Shown piece after piece: positions 28,262-37,082 of a stretch of DNA of 64,000 nt (position 1 is the first letter of the stretch; every line of letters starts with the position of its first letter). The notes under the pieces are model-generated. The model was not told the DNA's origin, made no database searches, and saw only the letters and a list, made by a program, of their open reading frames with translations. Source of the DNA: Aliiroseovarius lamellibrachiae (lineage in GTDB: Bacteria; Pseudomonadota; Alphaproteobacteria; Rhodobacterales; Rhodobacteraceae). Position numbers and translations under genes: made by a program. Location: NCBI RefSeq assembly GCF_018599245.1, contig NZ_JAHEVJ010000004.1, positions 124,001 to 188,000 of the forward strand, in the 5' to 3' direction.

Positions 28262-29719
28262 TTAACCGTCTGCCCGCCCTTTTCCAAGGTGCTTACGCAA
28301 GCGGGACGGCGTAGATTTCTTGCGGTTCTTATAGGGGTTCTTGTCCCCCTGATCCCGCATGGTCAAACGGATGGGCGTACCCGGCATGTCAAAATCTTCA
28401 CGCAGCCCATTGACCAAATACCGAGAATAGCTTTCTGGCAACTTATCGGGATGCGAACACATGACCACAAATCCGGGCGGACGGGCCTTCACCTGTGTCA
28501 TATAACGAAGCTTAATTCGCCGACCACCCGGTGCGGGCGGAGGATGTGCCGCAATCATTTCCGCCAACCACCCGTTAAGTTGGGCTGTTTTAACACGACG
28601 ATTCCAAATCTCATGCGCGCGCATAACCGCCGCATGCAGACGGTCCAATCCTTTGCCAGTTTTGGCCGAGATCGTGACCAGCGGCGCGCCACGCAATTGC
28701 GGCAACAACCGTTCAAACGATTCTCGCAACACTTTCAGTTTTGCTTGTTTTTCGGGCTCCGCATCCCATTTATTCACGGCGACGACCACCGCTCGCCCCT
28801 CGCGTTCCGCCAAGTCAGCGATGCGCAAATCCTGCTGTTCAAACGGAATTTCAGCATCCAATAGCACGACAACAACTTCGGCAAACTTCACCGCACGTAG
28901 CCCGTCAGAAACCGAAAGCTTTTCAAGCTTTTCCTGTACTTTTGCACGCTTACGCATTCCTGCGGTGTCAAAAATCCGGGTCGGAACGCCCCCCCACTCA
29001 AATCGCAGAGAAATGGAATCGCGCGTGATCCCCGCTTCTGGCCCCGTCAGCAAACGCTCTTCGCCGATCAAGTTGTTAATCAGCGTAGATTTCCCCGCAT
29101 TCGGACGGCCAATGACAGCCACCTGCAATGGCTTTTCATTTGTTGGCACGCGCGGCGCGTCGGCATCATCTTCTGAAATATCAACGTCAATCTCGGGATT
29201 TGTCTGCGCAGCCCGCTCTGCAAATTCTTTTTCGATGGGCAAAAGAGCGTCGTAAAGCTCGCCCATGCCTTCGCCATGTTCGCCAGACATGCGAATAGGC
29301 TCGCCTAACCCCAATGAAAAGGCTTCTAGATAGCCGCCCTCGCCTGCTTTGCCCTCTGCCTTGTTCGCGGCCAGAATCACATGCGCGTTTTTGCGGCGCA
29401 AAATATCGGCAAACACCTCATCTGCGGGCAAAAGACCATCACGCGCGTCAACGATGAACAAGCAAGCATCCGCCATTTCAACCGCACGTTCCGTCAAGCG
29501 ACGCATCCGCCCCTGAAGGCTTTCATCGGTCGCTTCTTCCAGCCCTGCGGTGTCAATTACCGTAAAGCGCAGATCCATCAGGCGGGCCTCGCCTTCGCGC
29601 AGGTCGCGTGTCACGCCTGGCTGGTCATCCACCAACGCAAGACGTTTGCCAACCAAGCGGTTAAACAGGGTTGATTTGCCCACATTTGGGCGGCCCACAA
29701 TGGCGAGGGTAAAGCTCAT
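28262..29719 (-). CDS. der: Ribosome-assembly GTPase Der (EngA)
   Basis: Der acts in 50S subunit maturation. The 485-residue protein has two tandem GTPase domains: G1 motifs [12 protein letters not shown] (residues 9-20) and [12 protein letters not shown] (about 210), G3 motifs DTAGLEE and [16 protein letters not shown], and G4 motifs NKAEG and NKWD. A C-terminal KH-like domain includes [17 protein letters not shown]. It lies downstream of the BamB-like gene on the same strand (yfgM-bamB-der order). Confidence 0.96.
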   Translation of the reverse strand: MSFTLAIVGRPNVGKSTLFNRLVGKRLALVDDQPGVTRDLREGEARLMDLRFTVIDTAGLEEATDESLQGRMRRLTERAVEMADACLFIVDARDGLLPADEVFADILRRKNAHVILAANKAEGKAGEGGYLEAFSLGLGEPIRMSGEHGEGMGELYDALLPIEKEFAERAAQTNPEIDVDISEDDADAPRVPTNEKPLQVAVIGRPNAGKSTLINNLIGEERLLTGPEAGITRDSISLRFEWGGVPTRIFDTAGMRKRAKVQEKLEKLSVSDGLRAVKFAEVVVVLLDAEIPFEQQDLRIADLAEREGRAVVVAVNKWDAEPEKQAKLKVLRESFERLLPQLRGAPLVTISAKTGKGLDRLHAAVMRAHEIWNRRVKTAQLNGWLAEMIAAHPPPAPGGRRIKLRYMTQVKARPPGFVVMCSHPDKLPESYSRYLVNGLREDFDMPGTPIRLTMRDQGDKNPYKNRKKSTPSRLRKHLGKGRADG

Positions 29720-29766
29720 TTTTGACTCCGGGTCACATCAAGCGCCCCGCATACACGGTTTTTAAC

Positions 29767-31104
29767 TCAGCGCAAAGCCAGAAGTTTGCCGTCACGCGAA
29801 ACCACGTAAGCAACACCGCCAACGACAGCCGGGCGTGTCGCCGCCCCCCCCGGCAAAGCGACGTTCGCAACGAGGCGTCCATCCTCGGGGTTAAATCCGC
29901 GCATTACACCATCTGAGGAGGCCACCCAAAGCTTTCCGCCTGCTAGAACCGGGCCGAAATTTGCGTAAATTGCTTTGCGTCTTTTGGCTTTCTCTTTGGT
30001 GTAATAAGGCAGGTCAACGCCCCAAATGCGCGCGCCTGTTTCAGCATCATGCCGGATGAGCTGTGCCTCATCCGAGATGAGAAAGACTGATCCGCCAGAC
30101 ACCCAAACAGGGCCTGTGGTCCCTTCCGAAGCGGTCCAGATCCGATCCCCCGACATCGAAAGCGCCATGGTACGGCCGACTGGATTTCCGGTGTAAATCA
30201 CATCATTCTTGATGACAGGTTCACCGGTAATATCCGTCACCAGAGAATAAGCGCGCCCCGCGCGTTCGCCCGAAACCAGGGTCGACCACATGCGCGCACC
30301 ACCTTTGGGCAAGGCGGCAACAATCTCGCCTGATGCAAAGGGAAGCACAACCAAACGGTCTGTCACAGCGGGGCTCGACACACCAACAATGCCATCTTGG
30401 CTCGGGGTGCCAGATAGCCGCCATTTCACCTTGCCTGATGTCGCATCGACGGCCCATGCGGTATTGTCTTTGCTGGCCACATAAACCAACCCGCCTTTAA
30501 CCGCGGGCGCACCGGATGCAGGTGCTTCAAGCTCTTGCTGCCAAAGGGTGTTGCCGGATGCGGTATCCAAAGCCGTCAACAAACCAAAACCCGACGTGAC
30601 AAAAACCTGACCGCCGGCGACCGCCAAACCGCCGCCCGAAGCATCGTCGGATTTATCTGCGGGTGGCGTAAGATCTCGCGTCCAAAGCGTCTGCCCTGAC
30701 GTGGACGTTGCAACAACCTGGGCGCGGCTATCAAGGGTGAAAACACGCCCCTCTGCGGCGACGGGCTCGGCTGTGATACGGTGTTTTCGATCATTGCCCT
30801 GGCCGATATCCGCAGACCAAATCAGCTGTGGGGTGGCGGACAAAGCCGGGTGTTGCACCTGATGGGTGACGCTTCCGCCGATGTGGGACCAAGATGCGTG
30901 GTTCACTTGCTTCGGCAACGAAATCGGCTGGGCCACATTTGCCGTGTCTTCGTCAGCAGCAACTGTTTGCACATCTTCCCCAACAGTTTGCGGGTTCACA
31001 CTGCGCAGTGTTTCGCGTTTGCCAGGCAAGATATACTCGGGCGTTGAACAGGCCGCCATCAGGCCCACTGTCACCAAAATGCTGGCGCTATTTTTCAGCT
31101 TCAA
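29767..31104 (-). CDS. bamB: BamB-like outer-membrane assembly lipoprotein (PQQ-type beta-propeller)
   Basis: The protein has a lipoprotein signal (KLKNSASILVTVGLMAAC) followed by an eight-blade-type propeller with repeats such as GRVFTLDSRAQVVATSTSGQTLW, VFVTSGFGLLTALDTASGN and VYVASKDNTAWAVDATSGKVKW (quoted in parts). BamB assists the BAM complex in folding outer-membrane proteins. I prefer the TTG start at 31104 because GGGGGA stands seven bases before it and the signal peptide then begins correctly; ATG 31146 would add a 14-residue extension without a ribosome site. It lies between the YfgM-like gene and der. Confidence 0.9.
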   Translation of the reverse strand: MKLKNSASILVTVGLMAACSTPEYILPGKRETLRSVNPQTVGEDVQTVAADEDTANVAQPISLPKQVNHASWSHIGGSVTHQVQHPALSATPQLIWSADIGQGNDRKHRITAEPVAAEGRVFTLDSRAQVVATSTSGQTLWTRDLTPPADKSDDASGGGLAVAGGQVFVTSGFGLLTALDTASGNTLWQQELEAPASGAPAVKGGLVYVASKDNTAWAVDATSGKVKWRLSGTPSQDGIVGVSSPAVTDRLVVLPFASGEIVAALPKGGARMWSTLVSGERAGRAYSLVTDITGEPVIKNDVIYTGNPVGRTMALSMSGDRIWTASEGTTGPVWVSGGSVFLISDEAQLIRHDAETGARIWGVDLPYYTKEKAKRRKAIYANFGPVLAGGKLWVASSDGVMRGFNPEDGRLVANVALPGGAATRPAVVGGVAYVVSRDGKLLALR

Positions 31105-31163
31105 TTTATTTCCCCCGAACACCTGTCGAATTCCTCGCATCAGCATATCTGCGGTGCCAATAA

Positions 31164-31802
31164 TTATGATGCAGCAAGCGCCCCACCAAGGGCCACAATC
31201 AACTGAGATGCACGTTGACGCAAGGCCCGCGACGCTTCCTCATCCAGTAAAAGAGCCTGAAGGCGAGAAATTGCCGCTTCTTTGTCGCCATTTGATAACT
31301 CAACCAACGCCATTTGCTCTTCTGCCAACACACGAAATGCTGCGCCCGCCTGCAAAAGTGGCGCCAAACGGGCTGTGGCGTCCTCGGCTGACAAGCCACC
31401 ATCGGCCTGCATCACCAGTTTCAACGCAGCCAAATCGCGATATATCTTTGGCAAATTCGCGTCATCGGCCATCTCAGCCAGTTGATCTGCGGCAACTTTG
31501 CCATCTTCGTCGGCCTGTAACAGCACAACAATCGCACGGGCATCACCCGCGACCGGCAGCTCCGCCAAGGCCGCCTTGCGCGCAGCCGCATCTGCCAATT
31601 CCTCGGTCGCCAAAATGGCATCGCCCAAGGCCTCTGCCTTGGCCTCTGCCCGTGCCTTGGACCATTCGTTATAGGCCGCACCGCCCACCAGCAGAACAAC
31701 CAATGTCACTGCGATCCAGCCATATTTGCGCATCAAGGCAAAAAGCTTGTCGCGTCGGACTTCTTCGGTCACTTCATCAATGAAATTTTCTGGGTTGCTC
31801 AC
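31164..31802 (-). CDS. YfgM-like membrane-anchored TPR protein
   Basis: The protein has 212 residues: a short cytoplasmic start (SNPENFIDEVTEEVRRDKLF), one transmembrane helix (YGWIAVTLVVLLVGGAAY), then an alanine-rich helical periplasmic region with TPR-like repeats. This is the layout of YfgM (TPR_21, PF09976), a SecYEG- and PpiD-associated chaperone helper. The GTG start at 31802 is preferred because the frame upstream (to 31892) is unlike the family. It is the first gene of the yfgM-bamB-der series. Confidence 0.88.
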   Translation of the reverse strand: MSNPENFIDEVTEEVRRDKLFALMRKYGWIAVTLVVLLVGGAAYNEWSKARAEAKAEALGDAILATEELADAAARKAALAELPVAGDARAIVVLLQADEDGKVAADQLAEMADDANLPKIYRDLAALKLVMQADGGLSAEDATARLAPLLQAGAAFRVLAEEQMALVELSNGDKEAAISRLQALLLDEEASRALRQRASQLIVALGGALAAS

Positions 31803-32002
31803 AGTGATGACTTTCTTTTTGAACTCGCACCCTTTTGCCCCAAAGAAGCACGAATGCCAAGAGCGTGAAGGATATCTGATGCAATCGCTCATCGCCCAAA
31901 TGTGAACTATTTTTACATTACGCCTTGTTCCCGCCTTAGACAGCTCCTATCTTTTTCTGAAAATTCATATTCTGCCTGATAGAAAAACCAACAGGATCTC
32001 TC

Positions 32003-33241
32003 ATGCGCCTTTTTCCTATTCTGACCGCCATCATCGTGGTCTTTGGCCTTTACGTCGCAATTTTTCAGCGTGGCTGGCTGACAGATGCCTCAAATACCCC
32101 AACGGAGGCGGCCGCAGAAAACAGCGCACAAGCCGCGACAGACAGCGACACATCAACCGAAGGCGAGGTTAAGGTCTCGGTCATCGCAATCGCCTCTACA
32201 TCGCGCGACATTGAAAGTGCGGTTGTGGTACGCGGGCGCACCGAAGCCTCGCGTCGCGTTGTTGTGCGCGCTGAAACCTCTGGTCAGGTTATCTCTGAGC
32301 CGCTGCAAAAAGGACAACGCGTTGCGGCCGGCGACCTGCTTTGTCGGCTTGATCCCGGCACACGGGCGGCCAACCTGTCGAAAGCGCTCGCAGACCTTGA
32401 TGTTGCACGCGCCCGCGCACCCGAGGCAGATGCACGCGTTTCCGAAGCACGGGCACGACTTGACGAGGCCCTGATCAACCTCAACGCCGCTGACAAATTG
32501 TCCGAAGGGGGGTTTGCGTCGGACACCCGCGTTGCCAACGCCCGTGCGGCGGTTGAAGCGGCCCGCGCCGGTGTTGTCGCGCAGCAATCCGGGTCCTCAA
32601 GTTCCTCAGCGTCCATTCAAGCGGCCGAGGCCGCGGTTGCCGCCGCGCAACGCGAACTTGAAAATACAGAAATCATCGCCCCTTTTGACGGTATTCTTGA
32701 AACGGACACAGCCGAGCTCGGCTCGCTTTTGCAGCCCGGAGCAGATTGCGCCAGCATCATTCAGTTGAACCCGATCAAGCTTGTTGGGTTTTTGCCCGAA
32801 ATTATGGTCGACCTTGTCGACCTTGGCAGCACAGCCAAGGCACGATTGACCACCGGTGATAGCATTTCCGGCGTGGTGACCTATGTCGCGGACAGTTCGG
32901 ACCCAAACACACGGACCTTCCGCGTGGAAGTCGAAGCCGACAACAGCACCGCAACCTTGCGCGAGGGACGCACCGTAGAGATCGCCATTGCTGCCGACGG
33001 ACGCAAAGCACATCTTTTGCCACAAAGTGCCCTGACCCTGGATGATGACGGGCAATTGGGCGTCCGCATCGTTCTTGAAGGAGACCGCGCAGGGTTTGCC
33101 CCGGTAAACATGGTACGCGATACGAAAGATGGGGTGTGGGTCACAGGGCTGGAAGATGAGGCCAAGGTCATCATTGTTGGCCATCATTATGTCACAGACG
33201 GTGTCGCCCTTGATGTTACATTGCAGGAACCGGGCGCATGA
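32003..33241 (+). CDS. RND efflux periplasmic adaptor (membrane fusion protein)
   Basis: The protein has 412 residues with an N-terminal membrane anchor (about residues 4-22). A lipoyl-like half-motif (GRTEASRRVVVRAETSGQV), a long alpha-helical hairpin rich in Ala/Glu/Arg (about residues 120-220) and the second lipoyl half (ENTEIIAPFDGILE) follow. It should link the downstream RND pump to an outer-membrane channel. No TolC-type gene is nearby. Its stop overlaps the pump start (ATGA). A 100-bp AT-rich gap separates it from the divergent YfgM-like gene. Confidence 0.92.
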   Translation: MRLFPILTAIIVVFGLYVAIFQRGWLTDASNTPTEAAAENSAQAATDSDTSTEGEVKVSVIAIASTSRDIESAVVVRGRTEASRRVVVRAETSGQVISEPLQKGQRVAAGDLLCRLDPGTRAANLSKALADLDVARARAPEADARVSEARARLDEALINLNAADKLSEGGFASDTRVANARAAVEAARAGVVAQQSGSSSSSASIQAAEAAVAAAQRELENTEIIAPFDGILETDTAELGSLLQPGADCASIIQLNPIKLVGFLPEIMVDLVDLGSTAKARLTTGDSISGVVTYVADSSDPNTRTFRVEVEADNSTATLREGRTVEIAIAADGRKAHLLPQSALTLDDDGQLGVRIVLEGDRAGFAPVNMVRDTKDGVWVTGLEDEAKVIIVGHHYVTDGVALDVTLQEPGA

Positions 33242-36200
33242 TCGGCATCGTAGACTGGGCCGCAGAACGGGCCAGAATGGTCATCGCCTTTGTGTTCTTG
33301 TCAATTGCGGCAGGGGTTTTGGCCTATGTAAACCTTCCAAAAGAGGGCGAGCCGGATATTGAAATCCCTGCCCTCTTTGTCTCGGTCCCCTTCCCCGGCA
33401 TTTCTGCCGCTGACAGCGAACGCCTGTTGGTGCGCACGATGGAAAACGAGTTGGCAGACATTGACGGGCTGAAAACCATGTCAGGCACCGCCGCTGAAAA
33501 CTACGCGGGGGTTGCACTGGAATTTGAATTTGGCTGGGACAAAACCACCGTCATGGCCGACGTGCGCGACGCGATGAACACAGCCGAAGGAAATTTTCCA
33601 AGCGGGTTTGAGAAATATTCGATCAACGAGATCAACTTTTCTGAGTTTCCGATCATCATTGTGAACCTCACCGGCCCAGTTCCTGAACGCACGCTGATCC
33701 GGGTGGCGCAAGACCTGCAGGACCGGCTTGAAGGTCTGGACGCCGTTCTTGAAGCCTCCCTTGCGGGGTATCGTGATGAAATGCTTGAGGTCGAAATCGA
33801 CCCGCTGCGCCTTGAGGCATACAATGTCACCGCGGGCGAATTGATCAATGTTGTACAAAGCAACAATCAATTGATCGCGGCTGGCGAAGTCAAAACAGCA
33901 ACCGGGGCCGCCTCGGTCAAAATCCCCTCATCGTTCGACGAAGTTGAAGATGTTTATAACCTGCCCGTAAAGGTCAACGGCGACAGTGTCGTCACCTTGG
34001 GCGATTTGGCCACCATTCGCCTGACGTTCGAAGACCGGGCAGGCACGGCACGCTTTAATGGGGAAACGACGGTTGCGTTGCAGGTGGTTAAACGCAAAGG
34101 TTTCAACCTGATTGATACCGCCGCCAAAGTCCGTCAGATCGTTGAGGACGTCAGCCTTCAATGGCCCAAAGAACTGCGCCAGGCGGTGCATGTTGGCACC
34201 TCAAACGACCAAAGCTTTGTGGTCGACAGCATGGTCAAACAACTCGAAGGGTCGGTGATCACCGCCATCGCATTGGTGATGATTGTTGTCCTAGCCGCCC
34301 TTGGTGTGCGCTCTGCGTTGCTGGTTGGTTTTGCCATTCCAACGTCGTTCCTTTTGACCTTTGCCCTCTTTGGCGTGCTGGGTGTGACGGTGTCCAACAT
34401 TGTGATGTTTGGGCTTATCCTCGCGGTCGGGATGTTGGTGGATGGCGCAATTGTTGTCGTCGAATACGCCGATAAAAAGATCAACGAGGGCGTCGGCCCA
34501 ATGGAGGCCTATACCCGCGCGGCCAAACGTATGTTCTGGCCCATCGTCAGTTCAACCGCCACCACGCTTTGTGCGTTTTTGCCGATGCTGTTTTGGCCCG
34601 GCATTCCGGGGCAATTCATGGGATGGCTGCCAAAAACACTGATCTTTGTGTTGTCTGCATCCCTTTTGGTGGCGCTGGTCTATCTGCCAGTTGTTGGGGG
34701 GGTGTCCGGACGATTGAGCCGCATCTTTGCCCATATTTCAGAGGCGCTTAGACCTCTTCGCCTCTGGATCAGGCTCGCTCTGGTGCTCGTGTCTCTTGCG
34801 TTGCTGCTTGTGTCCCTCGCGCAGCTCATCAACCCTGGTTTCTTGATCAACGAGCCGTCAGAGGGATTGGCCAGATTTATTCCAGGCACTCTCTTATTCC
34901 TGCTATCCACGTCTATGCTCTCTATCTCTGTCGGGACCATCTCTTTCGGCAAACCCGCAACAAAGGTGACCTCTGGCTATCAACGCAGCTGGTTCGGGAG
35001 CATCATTCACTTCATCTCCGGCAACCCAATCATGCCGATTGTGACCATCATGTCTGTGGTGGCCTTTGTGGTCGCGACGTTCATCACCTTTAGCGGCAAC
35101 AACAAAGGGGTCGAGTTCTTTACCGACAGTGAGCCAGAGCAAGCGATTGTCTTTGTTCGTGCCCGTGGCAACCTTTCGGTGCAGGAAAAGGATGCAATGG
35201 TTCGGCAGGTCGAAGATGTTGCTTTGGCCACCAAAGGGGTGGAAACCGTATTTGCCTTTGCGGGCGACGGGGGGCTAAACCAAAACACCGGCGGGGCCAG
35301 CGGGCCACGCGACACCATCGGCCAGCTCCAGCTGGAACTGGTGGCTTGGGATGATCGCCCATCCATTGAAAAAGACATCAAGCTGTTTGGTTTTCTGCCC
35401 TTCACCACCACCGAAATTGATCCAGAATATGATGGCGATTTTGTCATGGCCAAGCTGGAAGAACGGTTGGCGGAGCTGCCGGGCATTCGGTTTGAGGTGT
35501 TGAACCTGAACCGGGGACCGGCCTCGGCCAAACCAGTCCATCTGCGCCTGAAAGGGGACGATTGGACGTCACTTCGGGCCGCAACCGAAATGGCGGTCGC
35601 CAAGTTCAACAGCACCCCGGGTCTCGTTCAAATCGAGGATACCCTTCCCCTGCCCGGCATCGACTGGCAGTTGGATGTGGATGTTGAAAAAGCGGGGCGG
35701 TACGGCACCAATGTGGCCACTGTTGGCGGCATGGTGCAGCTTGTGACCAATGGGATCTTGCTTGATACCATGCGGGTCGACAGCTCGGACGAGGAGATTG
35801 AGATCCGCGTGCGCCTGCCGGAAACTCAGCGACTGTTGTCAACGCTGGACACGCTTAAACTGCGCACGGCAACCGGGCTTGTGCCTTTGTCTAACTTTGT
35901 CACACGCCAACCTGTGCCCAGCCTTGCGCAAATTGATCGCGTAGATCAAAGCCGGTATTACGATGTGAAAGCTGGGGTCGCACCTGATTTGGTCAAACTT
36001 GTGGATGCAGACGGGGGAACGCAGGTTGTCTCTCTGGCTGAAGCCGATGAGATCACCGCAAGCGACACGGGTCTTACGCGTGTCCCGGTCACCCCCGGCG
36101 AACGCATTGCCACGCTGACCGATTGGGCCAAAGAGGTTGGCCTGCCCGATGGCGTGACATTCGAATGGACCGGCGATCAGGAAGATCAGGCAGAGAGCCA

Positions 36201-37011
36201 AGCCTTTTTGGGGCAGGCCTTTACAGGCGCATTGTTCCTGATGTTCATCATCCTGTTGGCGCAGTTCAACAGCCTCTATAACTCGGTCTTGGTCCTACTG
36301 GCGGTGGTCCTGTCCACCACCGGTGTTCTGATCGGGATGATGGTGATGGGCCAGCCGTTTTCGATCATTATGACCGGAACAGGGATCGTGGCGTTGGCGG
36401 GGATTGTGGTGAACAACAACATTGTGTTGATCGACACCTATCAAGACTACTCGCGCTATATGCCCAAGCTCGAAGCCATCACCCGCACGGCAGAAGCGCG
36501 CATTCGCCCGGTGTTGTTGACGACAATCACCACAATGGCCGGTCTTGCGCCAATGATGTTTGGCTTGTCACTCGACTTCTTTAACGGCGGCTATTCCATT
36601 GATGCGCCAACGGCCCTGTGGTGGAAACAGCTGGCTACAGCCGTTGTCTTTGGCCTTGGGATTGCGACGGTACTGACACTGGTCTTCACCCCCTCAATGC
36701 TCGCCTTGCGGGTCTGGGTGTCGGCGGGTGCTTACCGTTCCGTTTCCGAACTGCGCGCCTTGGCGCAACGTCATAGCCAAACGGCCCGTGATGTTGCCCT
36801 CCAGCGCGCGGCCCGGAAAAAGGACGTGGATGAGATCCAGTGGGGAGATATTGATGACCGGGCGGTGGACAGCGCACCGGTCAGTGCACCCTTGCACCCC
36901 GAGGATCCCAAGGTTGCGCCGGGCATGGACCGCAGCACACAAGCTTCTGCGGATGACGCGGACGCGGAAACGATCGCAGACAATCTCGACGCAGCCCCGG
37001 CGAAGTCATAA
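33238..37011 (+). CDS. RND efflux pump permease with extra membrane insert and C-terminal tail
   Basis: This is a 1257-residue AcrB/MexF-type proton-driven exporter of the inner membrane. Family blocks are GEPDIEIPALFVSVPFPG, MVDGAIVVVEYADKK-type TM4 (MLVDGAIVVVEYADK) and WPIVSSTATTLCAFLPM. Compared with AcrB (about 1050 residues) two parts are extra. The first is a segment at about residues 500-575 with two more hydrophobic stretches (IRLALVLVSLALLLVSLAQL and PGTLLFLLSTSMLSISVG). The second is a charged 95-residue tail after the last helix. The extra insert is richer in CTC/TCT codons than its surroundings. The substrate is unknown. It is translationally coupled to the adaptor. Confidence 0.93.
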   Translation: MIGIVDWAAERARMVIAFVFLSIAAGVLAYVNLPKEGEPDIEIPALFVSVPFPGISAADSERLLVRTMENELADIDGLKTMSGTAAENYAGVALEFEFGWDKTTVMADVRDAMNTAEGNFPSGFEKYSINEINFSEFPIIIVNLTGPVPERTLIRVAQDLQDRLEGLDAVLEASLAGYRDEMLEVEIDPLRLEAYNVTAGELINVVQSNNQLIAAGEVKTATGAASVKIPSSFDEVEDVYNLPVKVNGDSVVTLGDLATIRLTFEDRAGTARFNGETTVALQVVKRKGFNLIDTAAKVRQIVEDVSLQWPKELRQAVHVGTSNDQSFVVDSMVKQLEGSVITAIALVMIVVLAALGVRSALLVGFAIPTSFLLTFALFGVLGVTVSNIVMFGLILAVGMLVDGAIVVVEYADKKINEGVGPMEAYTRAAKRMFWPIVSSTATTLCAFLPMLFWPGIPGQFMGWLPKTLIFVLSASLLVALVYLPVVGGVSGRLSRIFAHISEALRPLRLWIRLALVLVSLALLLVSLAQLINPGFLINEPSEGLARFIPGTLLFLLSTSMLSISVGTISFGKPATKVTSGYQRSWFGSIIHFISGNPIMPIVTIMSVVAFVVATFITFSGNNKGVEFFTDSEPEQAIVFVRARGNLSVQEKDAMVRQVEDVALATKGVETVFAFAGDGGLNQNTGGASGPRDTIGQLQLELVAWDDRPSIEKDIKLFGFLPFTTTEIDPEYDGDFVMAKLEERLAELPGIRFEVLNLNRGPASAKPVHLRLKGDDWTSLRAATEMAVAKFNSTPGLVQIEDTLPLPGIDWQLDVDVEKAGRYGTNVATVGGMVQLVTNGILLDTMRVDSSDEEIEIRVRLPETQRLLSTLDTLKLRTATGLVPLSNFVTRQPVPSLAQIDRVDQSRYYDVKAGVAPDLVKLVDADGGTQVVSLAEADEITASDTGLTRVPVTPGERIATLTDWAKEVGLPDGVTFEWTGDQEDQAESQAFLGQAFTGALFLMFIILLAQFNSLYNSVLVLLAVVLSTTGVLIGMMVMGQPFSIIMTGTGIVALAGIVVNNNIVLIDTYQDYSRYMPKLEAITRTAEARIRPVLLTTITTMAGLAPMMFGLSLDFFNGGYSIDAPTALWWKQLATAVVFGLGIATVLTLVFTPSMLALRVWVSAGAYRSVSELRALAQRHSQTARDVALQRAARKKDVDEIQWGDIDDRAVDSAPVSAPLHPEDPKVAPGMDRSTQASADDADAETIADNLDAAPAKS

Positions 37012-37020
37012 CATGAAAAA

Positions 37021-37046
37021 GGAGCGGGTCGCATCAGACCCGCTCC
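37021..37046 (-). terminator. Terminator of the Atm1-type transporter gene
   Basis: The perfect 10-bp stem GGAGCGGGTC / GACCCGCTCC is followed on the minus strand by TTTTTCATG. It lies 36 bp beyond the stop of the leftward ABC gene and may also slow read-through from the RND gene. Confidence 0.78.
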
Positions 37047-37082
37047 AATTCGTTACCCCAGCAGTCAATCAGAGTTCCAGCT

